Shown here in pieces: positions 36,296 to 47,107 of a stretch of 64,000 bases of DNA. Each line of letters starts with the position of its first letter. The first letter of the stretch is position 1. The notes below the pieces were generated by a model, which saw only the letters and a program-made list of their open reading frames with translations, had not been told where the DNA came from and did not search any database. The translations under genes were made by a program, and so were the position numbers. Source of the DNA: Oceaniovalibus guishaninsula JLT2003 (GTDB lineage Bacteria; Pseudomonadota; Alphaproteobacteria; Rhodobacterales; Rhodobacteraceae); contig NZ_AMGO01000036.1 of NCBI RefSeq assembly GCF_000299575.1, positions 162,396 through 226,395 of the forward strand, given 5' to 3'.

Positions 36296-38851
36296 ATGTC
36301 GGGCTATGAGGCGGGCAAGGCGGAACCGAAATGGCAGCGCGCCTGGGCGGATGCGGGCGTGTTCACCGCGCGCCGCGATCCCGACCGGCCGAAATACTAT
36401 GTGCTCGAGATGTTTCCCTATCCCAGCGGCAACCTGCATATCGGCCATGTCCGCAACTATGCCATGGGCGACGTGATCGCGCGCTACAAGATCGCCACCA
36501 GACATGCCGTGCTGCACCCGATGGGATGGGACGCCTTCGGTCTGCCCGCCGAGAACGCGGCGCAGGAACGGCGCGTGCATCCGGGGGAATGGACCTATGC
36601 CAACATCGCCAACATGAAGGCGCAGTTCGCCCGCCTCGGGCTGTCGCTGGACTGGAGCCGCGAATTCGCCACCTGCGATCCCGACTATTACGGCAAGCAG
36701 CAGGCGCTTTTCCTCGACATGCTGGACAAGGGGCTGGTCTATCGCAAGTCGGCCATGGTCAACTGGGATCCGGTGGACATGACCGTGCTGGCCAACGAAC
36801 AGGTCGAGGACGGGCGCGGCTGGCGGTCCGGCGCCGTGGTCGAACGGCGCGAACTGACGCAGTGGTTCTTCCGCATCACCGAATATGCCGAGGATCTGCT
36901 GAATGCGCTGGACGGGCTGGACGACTGGCCGGCCAAGGTCAAGACGATGCAGGCCAACTGGATCGGGCGGTCGCGCGGGCTGCAATTCGCCTTTTCGCTC
37001 ATTGATGGGCCGGACGGGCACGACCGGATCGAGGTCTATACCACCCGCCCCGACACGATGATGGGCGCCAGCTTCGTCGCGATCTCGCCCGATCATCCGC
37101 TGGCGCGGCGGCTGGAACGGGACGATCCCGCGCTTGCCGCCTTCAACGCCGAATGCCGCGCGACCGGCACCGCCGAGGAGGATCTGGAGCGGGCCGAAAA
37201 GCGCGGCCACGACACCGGCCTGCGCGTCCGGCACCCGCTGGATACTGCGTGGGAACTGCCGGTCTATGTCGCCAACTTCATCCTGATGGATTACGGCACC
37301 GGCGCCATCTTCGGCTGCCCCGCCCATGACCAGCGCGACCTGGACTTCGCGCGGAAATACGGGCTGCCGGTGATTTCGACCTTCGAGGCCGGGACAGGGG
37401 GGCAGACCCTGCCCGAGGACGGCGGCGAGGCGTTCGTGCCGCCCAAGACCGAAGCGGTCCGCTATGTCCGCGGCTTCGCGGGCGAGGCGGAACAGACCGG
37501 CGAGGCCGCCATCGACGCCGCCATCGCGTTCTGCGAGGCGAACGGCATCGGCCAGGGCGTCACCCGTTACCGCCTGCGCGACTGGGGCCTGTCGCGGCAG
37601 CGGTATTGGGGCTGTCCCATCCCGGTCGTTCATTGCCAAACCTGCGGCGTGGTGCCCGAGCGGAAGGAGAACCTGCCGATCCGCCTGCCCGACGATGTGG
37701 ATTTCGACACCCCCGGCAACCCGCTGGACCGGCATCCGGCATGGCGCGACGTGCCGTGCCCGAAATGCGGCGGCGCCGCCCGGCGCGAGACCGACACGAT
37801 GGACACCTTCGTGGATTCGTCGTGGTATTACGCGCGCTTCACCTCGCCCGGCGCGGCGACGCCGACCGACGCGGCCGAGGTGGATTACTGGATGAACGTC
37901 GATCAGTATATCGGCGGGGTCGAGCATGCGATCCTGCACCTGCTCTATTCGCGCTTCTTCGCCCGCGCCATGCACGCCACCGGCCATCTGCCGCAAAAGG
38001 CCATCGAGCCGTTCGACGCGCTGTTCACGCAAGGCATGGTGACGCACGAGATCTATCAGACGCGCGACGGCAACCGGGTGATCTATCACCTGCCCGCCGA
38101 TGTGGACCCGACCGCCAAGATCCTGCGCGAGACGGGCCAGCCGGTCGAAATCGTCCCCTCGGCCAAGATGTCGAAATCCAAGAAGAACGTCGTCGATCCG
38201 AACGAGATCATCGACCGTTACGGCGCCGATACCGCGCGGTGGTTCGTGCTGTCCGACAGCCCGCCCGAGCGCGACGTGGAATGGACGGCCAGCGGGGCCG
38301 AGGCGGCGTCGAAGTTCCTGGCGCGCGTCTGGCGGCTGGCAGAACAGGCGGCGGACGCCCCCGAGCACGGCAGCGGCGACGATGCCCTGCGGCGCGAGAC
38401 GCATCGCGCCATCCACGACGTGACGATGGGGATCGAGAGTTTCGGCTTCAACACCTCGGTCGCGCGGCTTTATGCCTTTGCCAACACGCAGGCCAAAAGC
38501 CAGGCGGGCCGCGCGGCGCGGATCGAGGCGGCGCGCATCATGGCGCAGCTCATGGCCCCCATGACCCCCCATTTGGCCGAGGAGATCTGGGCCCGTCTGG
38601 GCGGCGACGGCCTTTGCGTGACCGCACCCTGGCCGAAGGCCGATCCGGCGATGCTGGTCGATGACGACGTGACGCTGCCGATCCAGATCAACGGCAAGCG
38701 CCGGGCCGAGATCACCGTGCCCCGCGACATGGACCGGGGCCTGATCGAGGCGCTGGTGCTGGATCAGCCCGCCGTGCTGAAGGCACTGGACGGCGGCGCG
38801 CCGAAGAAGCTGATCGTCGTGCCGGGGCGCATCGTCAATGTGGTCGTCTGA
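36296..38851 (+). CDS. leuS: leucyl-tRNA synthetase
   Basis: Class I synthetase for tRNA-Leu (851 residues). HIGH at 48-51 in [20 protein letters not shown] at 624-628 ([13 protein letters not shown]), and a CP1 editing domain between them with [23 protein letters not shown] zinc-ribbon-like CQTCGVVP...CPKCGG pair lies near 445-490. ATG 36296 was chosen because family sequences begin [13 protein letters not shown]. The stop overlaps lptE by 14 bases, giving the conserved leuS-lptE-holA order. Confidence 0.97.
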   Translation: MSGYEAGKAEPKWQRAWADAGVFTARRDPDRPKYYVLEMFPYPSGNLHIGHVRNYAMGDVIARYKIATRHAVLHPMGWDAFGLPAENAAQERRVHPGEWTYANIANMKAQFARLGLSLDWSREFATCDPDYYGKQQALFLDMLDKGLVYRKSAMVNWDPVDMTVLANEQVEDGRGWRSGAVVERRELTQWFFRITEYAEDLLNALDGLDDWPAKVKTMQANWIGRSRGLQFAFSLIDGPDGHDRIEVYTTRPDTMMGASFVAISPDHPLARRLERDDPALAAFNAECRATGTAEEDLERAEKRGHDTGLRVRHPLDTAWELPVYVANFILMDYGTGAIFGCPAHDQRDLDFARKYGLPVISTFEAGTGGQTLPEDGGEAFVPPKTEAVRYVRGFAGEAEQTGEAAIDAAIAFCEANGIGQGVTRYRLRDWGLSRQRYWGCPIPVVHCQTCGVVPERKENLPIRLPDDVDFDTPGNPLDRHPAWRDVPCPKCGGAARRETDTMDTFVDSSWYYARFTSPGAATPTDAAEVDYWMNVDQYIGGVEHAILHLLYSRFFARAMHATGHLPQKAIEPFDALFTQGMVTHEIYQTRDGNRVIYHLPADVDPTAKILRETGQPVEIVPSAKMSKSKKNVVDPNEIIDRYGADTARWFVLSDSPPERDVEWTASGAEAASKFLARVWRLAEQAADAPEHGSGDDALRRETHRAIHDVTMGIESFGFNTSVARLYAFANTQAKSQAGRAARIEAARIMAQLMAPMTPHLAEEIWARLGGDGLCVTAPWPKADPAMLVDDDVTLPIQINGKRRAEITVPRDMDRGLIEALVLDQPAVLKALDGGAPKKLIVVPGRIVNVVV

Positions 38852-39356
38852 TCGCCGCGCGATCCTGCTGGGCCTGCTGGCCCTGCCCGCCTGCGGCTTC
38901 ACCCCCGTCTATGGCCCCGGCGGCGTGGCCGAAGGGCTGCGCGGGCAGATCGCCGTTGCGCCGCCGCGGGACGAGCCGGGCTATGCGTTCGTTCGGCAGC
39001 TCGAGGATCGACTGGGCCGTCCGGCGGATGCGCGCTATGATCTGACGTCCGACATACGGCTGGACCGCCAGGGGCTGGGCATCACGACGGATCAGGAAAC
39101 CACGCGCTTCCAGATCGACGGTGAGGCGACCTATCGGCTGGCGGATCGCGCGACGGGGGCCATCGTCGCCAGCGGCGAGGTCAGCAATTTCACCGCCTAT
39201 TCCGCCCCGGTCGTGGCGCCGGGCCGCGCGTCCATCGCGGGAAACACCGTCTCGGTGCAGGTGGCCGAGGCGGATGCGGTCGAACGGTTGATGACGATTC
39301 TGGCCGATCAGCTTGTCGCGCGGCTGCTGGCCACGGCGGCGGACTGGCGGCGGTGA
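38838..39356 (+). CDS. lptE: LPS-assembly lipoprotein LptE
   Basis: A 172-residue outer-membrane lipoprotein that plugs LptD during LPS insertion. The lipobox LPACGF puts the lipidated Cys near residue 19, followed by TPVYGPGG. The rest is divergent, as is usual for LptE; identity rests on the lipobox, TPVYGP motif, size and position between leuS and holA. It overlaps leuS by 14 bases and holA by 4. Confidence 0.85.
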   Translation: MWSSDRRAILLGLLALPACGFTPVYGPGGVAEGLRGQIAVAPPRDEPGYAFVRQLEDRLGRPADARYDLTSDIRLDRQGLGITTDQETTRFQIDGEATYRLADRATGAIVASGEVSNFTAYSAPVVAPGRASIAGNTVSVQVAEADAVERLMTILADQLVARLLATAADWRR

Positions 39357-40402
39357 AGCTGACGGGCCGCGATGCCGCCGGCTGGATCGCCGGACCGCGC
39401 GAAACGGCGGCGGGAACGCTGCTTTACGGGACGGACGCCATGCGCGTCGCGCTGAAGCGGCAGGATCTGGTCGCAGCACTGATCGGTCCGCAGGGCGACG
39501 CCGAAATGCGGCTGACCCGGATGCCGGCGCAATCGCTCAAGGACGATCCGGCGGCGCTCGACGATGCGATGCGCGCTCAGGGCTTCTTTCCCGGCCGCCG
39601 TTGCGTTCTGGTCGAGGATGCGACGAACGCCCACGTGCCGCCGATCCTCGCCGCATTGAAGGGATGGCAACCGGGCGATGCCCATATCGTCGTGACGGCG
39701 GGCGATCTCAAGCCGGCATCGGCCCTGCGCAAGGGGTTCGAGGCGCACCCGGCCGCGGCGGCGATCGGGATTTATGCCGACAAGCTGGATCGGGCGGGCA
39801 TAGCGGCGGAACTCGACCGCGCGGGGCTGCGCGACCCAGCCCCGGACGGTGTAGCGGCGCTGACGCAATGGGCCGCGCGGACCGATCCGGGGGATTTTCG
39901 GCAGATGGTCGAAAAACTGGCAATCTTCAAACTGGACGATCCCGCGCCGTTATCGGAAGCGGATGTCGCCGCCTGCGCGCCCGTCTCGACCGTCGCGGCG
40001 CTGGACCAGATCGTCGCGCTGGTGGCCGATGGCCGCACGGCGGAAATCGGGCCGGTGATGCAGCGGCTGGAAAGCCAGGGGGTCGCGGCCGTCGCGCTGT
40101 GCATCGCGCTGTCGCGCCATTTCCGCATGCTGCATGCGCTGGCCTGCGATCCGGGCGGTCCGGGGTCCGGCATCGGACGCCTGCGGCCGCCGGTCTTCGG
40201 GCCGCGCCGCGACGCGCTGTTGCGGCAGGCGCGCGACTGGGGCCGCATCCGGCTGGAACGCGCGCTGCGCGAACTGGTGGAAACGGATCTGACGCTGCGG
40301 TCGTCGTCGCGCGCGCCGGCGATGGCGGTGATGGAACGCGCGATGCTGCGGCTGTCGCTGATGCCTTGCCCCGACAGCCGCACGCGCGACCGCGCGGGCT
40401 AG
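39353..40402 (+). CDS. holA: DNA polymerase III subunit delta
   Basis: Clamp-loader subunit that opens the beta ring (349 residues). The YGTDAMRVALKRQDLV start, VTAGDLKPASALRKGFE, AELDRAGLRDPAPDGVAALTQWAARTDPGDFRQMVEKLAIF and the C-terminal collar region match HolA. The ATGA-type overlap with lptE at 39353 sets the start. It ends the leuS-lptE-holA operon; no clear terminator follows. Confidence 0.9.
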   Translation: MKLTGRDAAGWIAGPRETAAGTLLYGTDAMRVALKRQDLVAALIGPQGDAEMRLTRMPAQSLKDDPAALDDAMRAQGFFPGRRCVLVEDATNAHVPPILAALKGWQPGDAHIVVTAGDLKPASALRKGFEAHPAAAAIGIYADKLDRAGIAAELDRAGLRDPAPDGVAALTQWAARTDPGDFRQMVEKLAIFKLDDPAPLSEADVAACAPVSTVAALDQIVALVADGRTAEIGPVMQRLESQGVAAVALCIALSRHFRMLHALACDPGGPGSGIGRLRPPVFGPRRDALLRQARDWGRIRLERALRELVETDLTLRSSSRAPAMAVMERAMLRLSLMPCPDSRTRDRAG

Positions 40403-40462
40403 CAGGGAACGCTTCGCTTTGCCTGCCGTTCGCAATGGACGCAGACAGCGGGAGGCGGGCAC

Positions 40463-41425
40463 ATGACGGACAAATCGGCCATCGTTCTGGGCGGCAGCGC
40501 CGGGGTGGGCCATGCGGTGGTGGTGGCGCTGCTGAACCGGGGCTACCGGGTGGGGGTGGTCGCGCGGGGGCAGACGCGGCTCGACACCATGCAGGCCGAA
40601 TACGGCGAAAGGATCGCCACGGCGGCGGCGGATGTCAGCCAGGCGGACGTTCTGGAAGCCGCCGTCGAAAAGCTGGTCGTCTCGCTCGGCCGGCCCGCGA
40701 TCTGGGTCAATTGCGCCATGCTGACCAGCTTTTCGCCTTTCGACAAGGTGGACGCGGACGAGTTCGACCGCATCGTCGGCACCACCCTGATCGGGCAGGT
40801 CAACGGCACGCGGCTGGCCCTGCGACACATGGATCGCGGCAATATCGTGAATATTGGATCGGGCCTGGGATATCGCAGCATTCCGATGCAGGCAGCCTAT
40901 TGCGCGGCCAAGCACGGGGTGAACGGATTCACGCAAGCGGTGCGGTCGGAGCTGATCCGCAACGGGCGGCCCATCACCATCTCGCTGGTGCAGCTTCCGG
41001 CAGTGAACACGCCGCAATTCGACTGGGCGCTGAACCGCCTGCCGCACATGCCGCAGCCCGCCCCGCCCATCTTTCAGCCCGAAGTTCCGGCGCGCGGTGT
41101 TCTGAAGGCCATCGACACCAATGCGCGCGAGATCCTGGTCGGCCTTCCGACGCTCAAGCTGCTGTTCGGAAACTTCATGCTGCCGAACTGGCTTGATCAC
41201 ATGCTGGCGCGACAGGGCGCGGACATGCAGATGACCGACCGGCCCGATCCCGGCGACCGCCCCGACAACCTGCGCGCCCCGGCCGAGCATCCGGCCGCGT
41301 CGCATGGCCGCTTCGACGACCGGGCCAAGCCGGACGGGCTGATCGTGGACGGCGACGTGGCGCGCAAGGCGGTGTTCTTCGGCGTGCCCCTGCTGGCGTT
41401 CCTGCTAGGCCTGCTGCTGGGTTGA
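40463..41425 (+). CDS. SDR-family oxidoreductase with C-terminal membrane segment
   Basis: A 320-residue short-chain dehydrogenase. Cofactor motif GGSAGVGHA (about 10-18) and active-site Ser then YCAAK are present. An extension of about 70 residues follows the core (GRFDDRAKPDGLIVDGDVARKA) and ends in one hydrophobic segment (VFFGVPLLAFLLGLLLG), so the protein may be membrane-tethered. The substrate is unknown. It is convergent with a second SDR gene; a T-less hairpin (41428-41456) lies between them. Confidence 0.85.
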   Translation: MTDKSAIVLGGSAGVGHAVVVALLNRGYRVGVVARGQTRLDTMQAEYGERIATAAADVSQADVLEAAVEKLVVSLGRPAIWVNCAMLTSFSPFDKVDADEFDRIVGTTLIGQVNGTRLALRHMDRGNIVNIGSGLGYRSIPMQAAYCAAKHGVNGFTQAVRSELIRNGRPITISLVQLPAVNTPQFDWALNRLPHMPQPAPPIFQPEVPARGVLKAIDTNAREILVGLPTLKLLFGNFMLPNWLDHMLARQGADMQMTDRPDPGDRPDNLRAPAEHPAASHGRFDDRAKPDGLIVDGDVARKAVFFGVPLLAFLLGLLLG

Positions 41426-41464
41426 CGGCCGCCGCGCCGGACTGGGAAGCGGCGGCGCGCCGGG

Positions 41465-42319
41465 TCACGCCCCCAGGATCTTGCCGCCGTTGGGATGCAG
41501 GGTCTGGCCGGTGAAGAAGTTGCCGTCGCTGGAAGCCAGAAACAGATAGGACGTGGCCACTTCCCAAGGCTGCGCCGCGCGGCCCAGGGGGCTGCTCGAC
41601 CCGAAATCCTCGACCTGCTCGGGCGGCATGGAGCCGGGGATGAACGGCGTCCAGACCGGACCGGGTGCCACCGCGTTCACGCGGATGCCCTTGTCCGCAA
41701 GGTTCATCGCCATCGACCGGGTGAAGGCCAGCGTCGCGCCGCGCGTGGTCGAATAGGTGATCAGCGAATCGTTGCCCTTGAAGGCATTGACGCTGGTGGT
41801 GTTCACGATGCAGGCGCCGTCCTTCAGATGCGGCAAAGCGGCCTGCGTGCAGAACATGACGCCCAGTACGTTGCTGTCGATGATGCGCCGCAGCTCGTCT
41901 TCGGGGAATTGCGCGAAATCCTCGTCGATCAATTGCTGCGCGGCGTTGTTCACAAGGATGTCCAGCTTGCCGAATGCCTCGACCGTCCTAGCGACGGCGT
42001 TGTCAGCATTAGCCTTTTTGCCCAGATCTCCGGAGATCAGCACCGCTTCGGATCCTTCCGCCTCGACCAGACGCTTCGTTTCTTCGGCGTCGCGGTCTTC
42101 CTTCAGATAGGCGATGGCGACCTTCGCGCCCTCGCGCGCGAACAGCACCGAAACGGCGCGGCCGATGCCGCTGTCGCCGCCGGTGATCAGGGCCACCTTG
42201 CCCTTCAGCTTGCCGATGCCGGGATGGCGCGGCATGTAGTCGGGCGCCGGATCCATCCGCCATTCGTCGGCCGGCATGCTGTCTTGCGACTGGGCGGGAA
42301 TCTTCTGTCCTTCGCTCAT
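41465..42319 (-). CDS. SDR-family oxidoreductase with Arg at the catalytic Lys position
   Basis: A 284-residue SDR of the YhdF/YhxC-like group (N-terminal extension with PAQSQDSMPADEWRMDPAPDYMPRHPGIGKLKGK). The cofactor motif is GGDSGIGRA, with NNAAQQ and the catalytic Ser in IVNTTSVNAFKG. The usual YxxxK reads YSTTR here (TTRGATLAF, codon CGC near 41740), so the catalytic Lys is replaced by Arg. The fold is intact; activity may be altered. It follows a third SDR gene by 12 bases on the same strand. Confidence 0.85.
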   Translation of the reverse strand: MSEGQKIPAQSQDSMPADEWRMDPAPDYMPRHPGIGKLKGKVALITGGDSGIGRAVSVLFAREGAKVAIAYLKEDRDAEETKRLVEAEGSEAVLISGDLGKKANADNAVARTVEAFGKLDILVNNAAQQLIDEDFAQFPEDELRRIIDSNVLGVMFCTQAALPHLKDGACIVNTTSVNAFKGNDSLITYSTTRGATLAFTRSMAMNLADKGIRVNAVAPGPVWTPFIPGSMPPEQVEDFGSSSPLGRAAQPWEVATSYLFLASSDGNFFTGQTLHPNGGKILGA

Positions 42320-42331
42320 CGGGATCCTCCT

Positions 42332-43126
42332 TCAGATACTCATCGTGCCGACCGAACCGCCATCGACGCGCCACGCGCTGCCGGTGGTGAAGCTGGCGCG
42401 ATCCGAACACAGCATGGCGATGACCGATGCGACCTCGTCCACCTTGCCGCGACGGCCCAACCGCAGAAACGGGCGCTCTTCCTTGAGGAAGGACTCGATC
42501 GCCTTGTCCTTGCTGACGCCCAGCTTGTCGGCACGCTTGTCCATCATGCCGTCGGTCATCGGCGTTTCGATGAAGGCGGGCGAAACGGCGTTCACCAGCA
42601 CGCCCTTCGACGATACCGATTGGCTGAGCCCCTTGACGAAGTTCAGCAGCGCGGCCTTGGCGGTGTTATAGACGGCTTCGTCGACATAGGGCTGCACCGC
42701 GTTCTCGGACGTGACGCAGACGACGCGGCCCCAGCCCTTGTCGATCATCGCGGGAACCAGCGCGCGGGTCATCCGCACGGCGGTCATAAAATCCACGTTC
42801 CAGCACTCGTACCAATCGTCGTCCGTCATCTCCAGCGGGTCGCCCTTGGCGCCCGTGGTGCCGGCGGTGTGCACCAGAATATCGACCCCGCCGTTCTTTC
42901 TGGCGAAGTCGGCCAGCTTGGCGACATCGTCGCTGTCGGTCAGGTTCGCGGCCATGTACGCGGCGCCGCCCGGCACTTCGCTTGCGGCCTGCGCCACCTT
43001 GTCGGCATCCATGTCGGTCATCAGGACCGTCACGCCCTCCTCGGCCAGTATTTTGGCCGTCGCCAGGCCCATCCCGCCGCTGGCCCCCGTGACAAGCGCG
43101 GTCTTGCCGCCGATTTGCAGATCCAT
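42332..43126 (-). CDS. SDR-family oxidoreductase
   Basis: A 264-residue classical SDR. GASGGMGLATA binds the cofactor; the catalytic Ser is in CVTSENAVQ and YNTAK is complete. DMDADK after strand 2 suggests NAD(H) preference. SFLKEERPFLRLGRRGKVDEVASVIAMLCSDRASFTTGSAWRVDGG is the typical C-terminal block. It forms a two-gene unit with the downstream Arg-variant SDR. The substrate is unknown. Confidence 0.87.
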   Translation of the reverse strand: MDLQIGGKTALVTGASGGMGLATAKILAEEGVTVLMTDMDADKVAQAASEVPGGAAYMAANLTDSDDVAKLADFARKNGGVDILVHTAGTTGAKGDPLEMTDDDWYECWNVDFMTAVRMTRALVPAMIDKGWGRVVCVTSENAVQPYVDEAVYNTAKAALLNFVKGLSQSVSSKGVLVNAVSPAFIETPMTDGMMDKRADKLGVSKDKAIESFLKEERPFLRLGRRGKVDEVASVIAMLCSDRASFTTGSAWRVDGGSVGTMSI

Positions 43127-43215
43127 CGAAACACCCCTTCAAGTTTCCGCGCCTCAACAAGGGGAAAGCGGGTTCCGTTCCCGCGCGGACCGTGCGCCGT
43201 CGCGCACTCGCCGGG

Positions 43216-43656
43216 TCAGGCGCGGGACCGCAGCGCGGCGTCCAGCGCCGAGACGAAGCGCGCCTTGTCGGCCTTGGAAAACGGGCGCCCGCCGCCCTGC
43301 CGGAAGGGATCGGCGGCGCGCAGATCGGCCATCAGATCGCGCGTCGCCAGGACGTTGCCGATATTCGCCTGCGTCAATGCGCCGCCGTCGGGCCGCAGCA
43401 CCCGCGCGCCGGCGGCCACGCATTTCGCGGCCAGCGGAATGTCGGTCGTCACCACCACATCGCCCGGCCCGGCGCGGTCGGCGATCCACTTGTCGGCCTC
43501 GTCCGGGCCGTCCGGCACGAAGACGACCTCGACCAACGGATTGCGCGACGGACGCAGGCCGCCGTTGCAGACCAGCGCCATGCGCGTTCCGGTGCGGGTG
43601 GCGACCGCCTCGGCCTCGGCCTTGACCGGGCAGGCATCGGCATCGACGTAGATCAT
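43216..43656 (-). CDS. UPF0178/YaiI-YqxD family protein
   Basis: A 146-residue protein. [70 protein letters not shown] and the C-terminal [16 protein letters not shown] are diagnostic. The fold is PIN-like, but no activity is established for the family. ATG 43656 is preferred over a 15-residue Arg-rich extension. It lies downstream of fghA on the same strand with a 22-base gap. Confidence 0.88.
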   Translation of the reverse strand: MIYVDADACPVKAEAEAVATRTGTRMALVCNGGLRPSRNPLVEVVFVPDGPDEADKWIADRAGPGDVVVTTDIPLAAKCVAAGARVLRPDGGALTQANIGNVLATRDLMADLRAADPFRQGGGRPFSKADKARFVSALDAALRSRA

Positions 43657-43678
43657 CGCCCGTCTTTCGATGCGGCGG

Positions 43679-44500
43679 TCAGAGGCCCAGCGCCTCGGCA
43701 TGGAAATCCAGATGATCGCCGATGAAGGTCTGCACGAAGAAATACGAATGATCGTATCCCTTCTGCATGCGGAACGCCCCCGGCTGCCGGCGGGCGGCCA
43801 TCGCCTGCGCCAGCGTCTCGGGGCGCAGCAGGTCGGCGAACTGGTCCGCCGTCCCGGTATCGCACAGCACCGGCCCGTCGAAGCCGCGATCGGCCATCAG
43901 CAGACTGGCATCGTGCGCCGCATGGTCGCCGTCGCCCAGATAGGCCGCGAACTGCTTGCGGCCCCAATCGCTGGCGCTGGGGTTGCAGATGGGCGAAAAG
44001 GCCGAAACGGACGCGAACCGCCCCGGCGACCCCATCGCCAGCGTCAACGCGCCATGCCCGCCCATCGAATGCCCGGTGATCGCCTGACGGTCCATGTCCA
44101 CCGGGAAGTCCCCCAGAAGGCCCGGCAATTCATCCGCGACATAGCTGCGCATCTTGTAGTGGGATGCCCAGGGCGCTTCGGTCGCGTCGACGTAGAAACC
44201 CGCGCCCTTCCCCATGTCGAAGGCGTCGTCGTCCGCGACATCCTCGCCGCGCGGCGACGTGTCGGGAAAGACCAGCGCCATCCCCAGATGCGCCGCATGG
44301 GCCTGCGCGCCCGCCTTGGTCATCGCGTTCTCGTGCGTGCAGGTCAGGCCCGACAGATACCACAGCACCGGAACGGGCCCGTCCTGCGCCTGCGGGGGCA
44401 GATAAAGTCCGAACGTCATGTCGCAGGCGCAGACCCGCGACCCATGGCGCAGGACAAGTTGCGATCCGCCGAAGCAGGCGTTTTCAGACAGTGGTTCCAT
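43679..44500 (-). CDS. fghA: S-formylglutathione hydrolase
   Basis: Second enzyme of glutathione-dependent formaldehyde oxidation, releasing formate (273 residues). Nucleophile Ser145 in [10 protein letters not shown], with [19 protein letters not shown] near the N-terminus and [23 protein letters not shown] carrying the catalytic His. The glutathione-dependent formaldehyde dehydrogenase gene is not in the window. It lies upstream of the UPF0178 gene. Confidence 0.93.
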   Translation of the reverse strand: MEPLSENACFGGSQLVLRHGSRVCACDMTFGLYLPPQAQDGPVPVLWYLSGLTCTHENAMTKAGAQAHAAHLGMALVFPDTSPRGEDVADDDAFDMGKGAGFYVDATEAPWASHYKMRSYVADELPGLLGDFPVDMDRQAITGHSMGGHGALTLAMGSPGRFASVSAFSPICNPSASDWGRKQFAAYLGDGDHAAHDASLLMADRGFDGPVLCDTGTADQFADLLRPETLAQAMAARRQPGAFRMQKGYDHSYFFVQTFIGDHLDFHAEALGL

Positions 44501-44524
44501 GGCGACATTCCTTTTTCCGCGACG

Positions 44525-45457
44525 CTAGCCCAACCGGCCCAGCAAGGCCATTGCCCCGGTGAACGTCATCACCGACAGCACGGTCGAGACCAGGATCGAG
44601 GTCGAGGCGCGCATCGGCGCGACGCCGTAAGCCTGCGCGATGATATAGACATTGCCCGCGACCGGCAGCGCGGCCGCCGCGGTCATCACCCCGGCCGCAT
44701 AGGGATCCACCCCGAAGACCAGCAGCGCGCTGACGGCGACCGCCGCCGGATGCAGCACCAGCTTGCAGGTCGAAAGCCACAGCGCGACCGACAGCCGTTC
44801 CGCCGACTTGCCCGCCAGCGACGCGCCGATGGCGAACAGCGCGCCCGGCGTCGCCGCCGCCCCCAGGATCGCCACGAACGACGCGGCGGGCACGGGCATC
44901 GTCCAGCCCGTCGCCGCCCAGGCCAGCCCCGCGACAACGGACACGATCATCGGGTTGCGGACCAGTCCCAGACCGACCGCGCCCAATGTCCGCAGCCGCA
45001 CCCGGCCCTCGCGCGCGGCGGTGATTAGGATGACGATCAGACTGCCGAAGACGATCAGATCGACGGCCAGAACCTGCACCACCGGGCCGATGGCATCGGT
45101 TCCCAGCAAAAGCACCAGCATCGGAATGCCCAGAAAGCCGACATTGCCGATGACCGCGCATTGCGCCTCGACCGCGGCCTCCAGCACGCCGCGCCGCCGG
45201 ACCAGCGCCACGATTGTCGCCAGCGCATAGACCAGTGCCGACGGGACCAGATAGGCCAGCAGGAACCGCGCGTCGATCACTTGCGCCAGATCGAGTTCGG
45301 ACGAGAACCGGAACAGCATCGCCGACAGCGCGAAATAGAACACGAACTTGGTCAGCGCGGCGGTCGCGGCGGCGTCGAACATGCCCCGCCGCCCCGCCAG
45401 CCAGCCAAGGCCGATCAGCGCGAAGAAGGGCAGCGTCTGCTGAAGAACGGCAATCAT
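44525..45457 (-). CDS. AEC-family (auxin efflux carrier-like) transporter
   Basis: A 310-residue inner-membrane protein with about ten hydrophobic helices. GNVGFLGIPMLVLLLG, RNPMIVSVVAGLAW and LPVAGNVYIIAQAYG match the Mem_trans/AEC family (bile-acid:arsenite-like superfamily). The substrate is not predictable, often a dicarboxylate. It lies 24 bases upstream of fghA on the same strand, so co-transcription is possible. Confidence 0.87.
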   Translation of the reverse strand: MIAVLQQTLPFFALIGLGWLAGRRGMFDAAATAALTKFVFYFALSAMLFRFSSELDLAQVIDARFLLAYLVPSALVYALATIVALVRRRGVLEAAVEAQCAVIGNVGFLGIPMLVLLLGTDAIGPVVQVLAVDLIVFGSLIVILITAAREGRVRLRTLGAVGLGLVRNPMIVSVVAGLAWAATGWTMPVPAASFVAILGAAATPGALFAIGASLAGKSAERLSVALWLSTCKLVLHPAAVAVSALLVFGVDPYAAGVMTAAAALPVAGNVYIIAQAYGVAPMRASTSILVSTVLSVMTFTGAMALLGRLG

Positions 45458-45741
45458 GCCCTGCGATTAGCCGAACCGGCGCAGGCAGGCCACCGCGAAC
45501 GCGCTTGACTTCGGCGGCCCTGCGCCCGATATGCAGGCCAAGACGCCGTTCCCTGCCGCGTGAGCAGACGGCCTGACGCCAGCGCGCGCCAGGCTCCATG
45601 GACCGGCGCAAGGTTTCCCAGATCACGCGGGGAGGCGCGCGGCACGGCGCAGGGGCAATTCGGCTTCTCGTCAGCGACCGTGCATCCCGTCTTGCGCCCG
45701 GCCTCGTGCCGGATGCGCTGCTATTCCAAAGGACATCCTTC

Positions 45742-47031
45742 ATGGATTTCGATATGCTGGGCCTTGCGCCCAAACTGGTGGAGCGCCTGCGCGCCCAAGG
45801 CATCACCGACCCGACGCCGATCCAGAAACAGGCCATTCCGCATGCCATGAACGGCCGCGACGTGATGGGGCTGGCGCAGACCGGCACCGGCAAGACAGCG
45901 GCCTTCGGCCTGCCGCTGATCCACGCCCTGACCGGCGAGGGGACCAAGCCCGCCCCCAAGACGGCGCGCGGCCTCATCCTGGCACCGACGCGCGAACTGG
46001 CCAACCAGATTGCCGAGAATCTGCGCGATTATGCCGGCGGCACGCATCTGTCCGTCGCCATCGTCGTCGGGGGCGTCAGCATCAACCGCCAGATCGGCCG
46101 GCTGGAACGCGGCGTCGATCTGCTGGTGGCGACGCCCGGCCGTCTGATCGACCTGCTGGACCGGCGCGCCGTGCGTCTGGACGAAACCCGGTTTCTGGTG
46201 CTGGACGAGGCGGACCAGATGCTCGACATGGGGTTCATCCACGCGCTGCGCCGGATCGCGCCGCTGCTGGCCAAGGAACGGCAGACGATGCTGTTCTCGG
46301 CCACCATGCCCAAGCTGATGAACGAAATCGCCAACAGCTATCTGATGAACCCCATCCGCATCGAGGTGGCGCGCCCCGGCCAGGCCGCCGACAAGGTCGA
46401 GCAGGAGGTGCATTTCGTCTCGAAGGACGGCAAGACCGACCTGCTGCGCGAGATGCTGAACAAGCATCCCGGCGACCGCGCGCTGGTCTTCGCGCGCACC
46501 AAGCACGGTGCCGAGAAGCTGATGAAGCAGCTCGACCGTGACGGCTACAAGGCCGCGTCGATCCACGGCAACAAAAGCCAGGGCCAGCGCGACCGCGCCA
46601 TCGCTGGCTTTAAGGAAGGCAGCATTCTGGTGCTGGTCGCCACCGATGTCGCCGCGCGCGGCATCGACATTCCGGGGGTCGAATACGTCTATAACTACGA
46701 CCTGCCCAACGTGGCCGAGAATTACGTCCACCGCATCGGACGGACGGCGCGCGCGGGCCGGTCGGGCCAGGCCATCGCCTTCGCCGCCCCGGACGAGATG
46801 GGCTATCTATGGGACATCGAGAAGGTGCTGAAAACCAAGGTGACGGTCGCGTCGGGCGCGCCCTGGACACCCGTGGCCCCCGAACCGCAGGGCCGCGGGG
46901 GTGGTCGCGGCCGTCCCGGCGGCAAGCCGCAGGGCAAGCCCGCCGTCAAGGCCGGGATGAAGACCGGGGCCGCCAAGCCCGCGCGCAGACGGCGCAGCGG
47001 CGGCGGCGGTGGGAACCGGCGCGCGGCCTGA
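45742..47031 (+). CDS. DEAD-box RNA helicase, RhlE-like
   Basis: A 429-residue ATP-dependent RNA helicase. Q motif ITDPTPIQKQAIP, motif I AQTGTGKT (Lys51), DEAD at 155-158, SAT in LFSATMP, and motif VI HRIGRTARAG are present. The C-terminal 60-65 residues are basic and Gly-rich (GGGRGRPGG..., RRRRSGGGGGNRR), an RNA-binding tail as in RhlE/SrmB types. ATG 45742 follows AAAGGA. The preceding 284-base gap holds no other gene that I can support. Confidence 0.92.
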   Translation: MDFDMLGLAPKLVERLRAQGITDPTPIQKQAIPHAMNGRDVMGLAQTGTGKTAAFGLPLIHALTGEGTKPAPKTARGLILAPTRELANQIAENLRDYAGGTHLSVAIVVGGVSINRQIGRLERGVDLLVATPGRLIDLLDRRAVRLDETRFLVLDEADQMLDMGFIHALRRIAPLLAKERQTMLFSATMPKLMNEIANSYLMNPIRIEVARPGQAADKVEQEVHFVSKDGKTDLLREMLNKHPGDRALVFARTKHGAEKLMKQLDRDGYKAASIHGNKSQGQRDRAIAGFKEGSILVLVATDVAARGIDIPGVEYVYNYDLPNVAENYVHRIGRTARAGRSGQAIAFAAPDEMGYLWDIEKVLKTKVTVASGAPWTPVAPEPQGRGGGRGRPGGKPQGKPAVKAGMKTGAAKPARRRRSGGGGGNRRAA

Positions 47032-47107
47032 TCGTCGATCCGTCGCCGCCGAGTTTTCACCGCGCACCGAACCTGCTAGTCCGGCGCGACAAGGACAGGG
47101 GGCGATC

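Noticed and set aside
36068..38902. 944-codon minus-strand open frame
   Set aside because: Antisense shadow of leuS, which carries full class I synthetase motifs.
41428..41456. GC-only hairpin between the two convergent SDR genes
   Set aside because: Stem of 8 bases but no T tract on either strand, so not called as a terminator.
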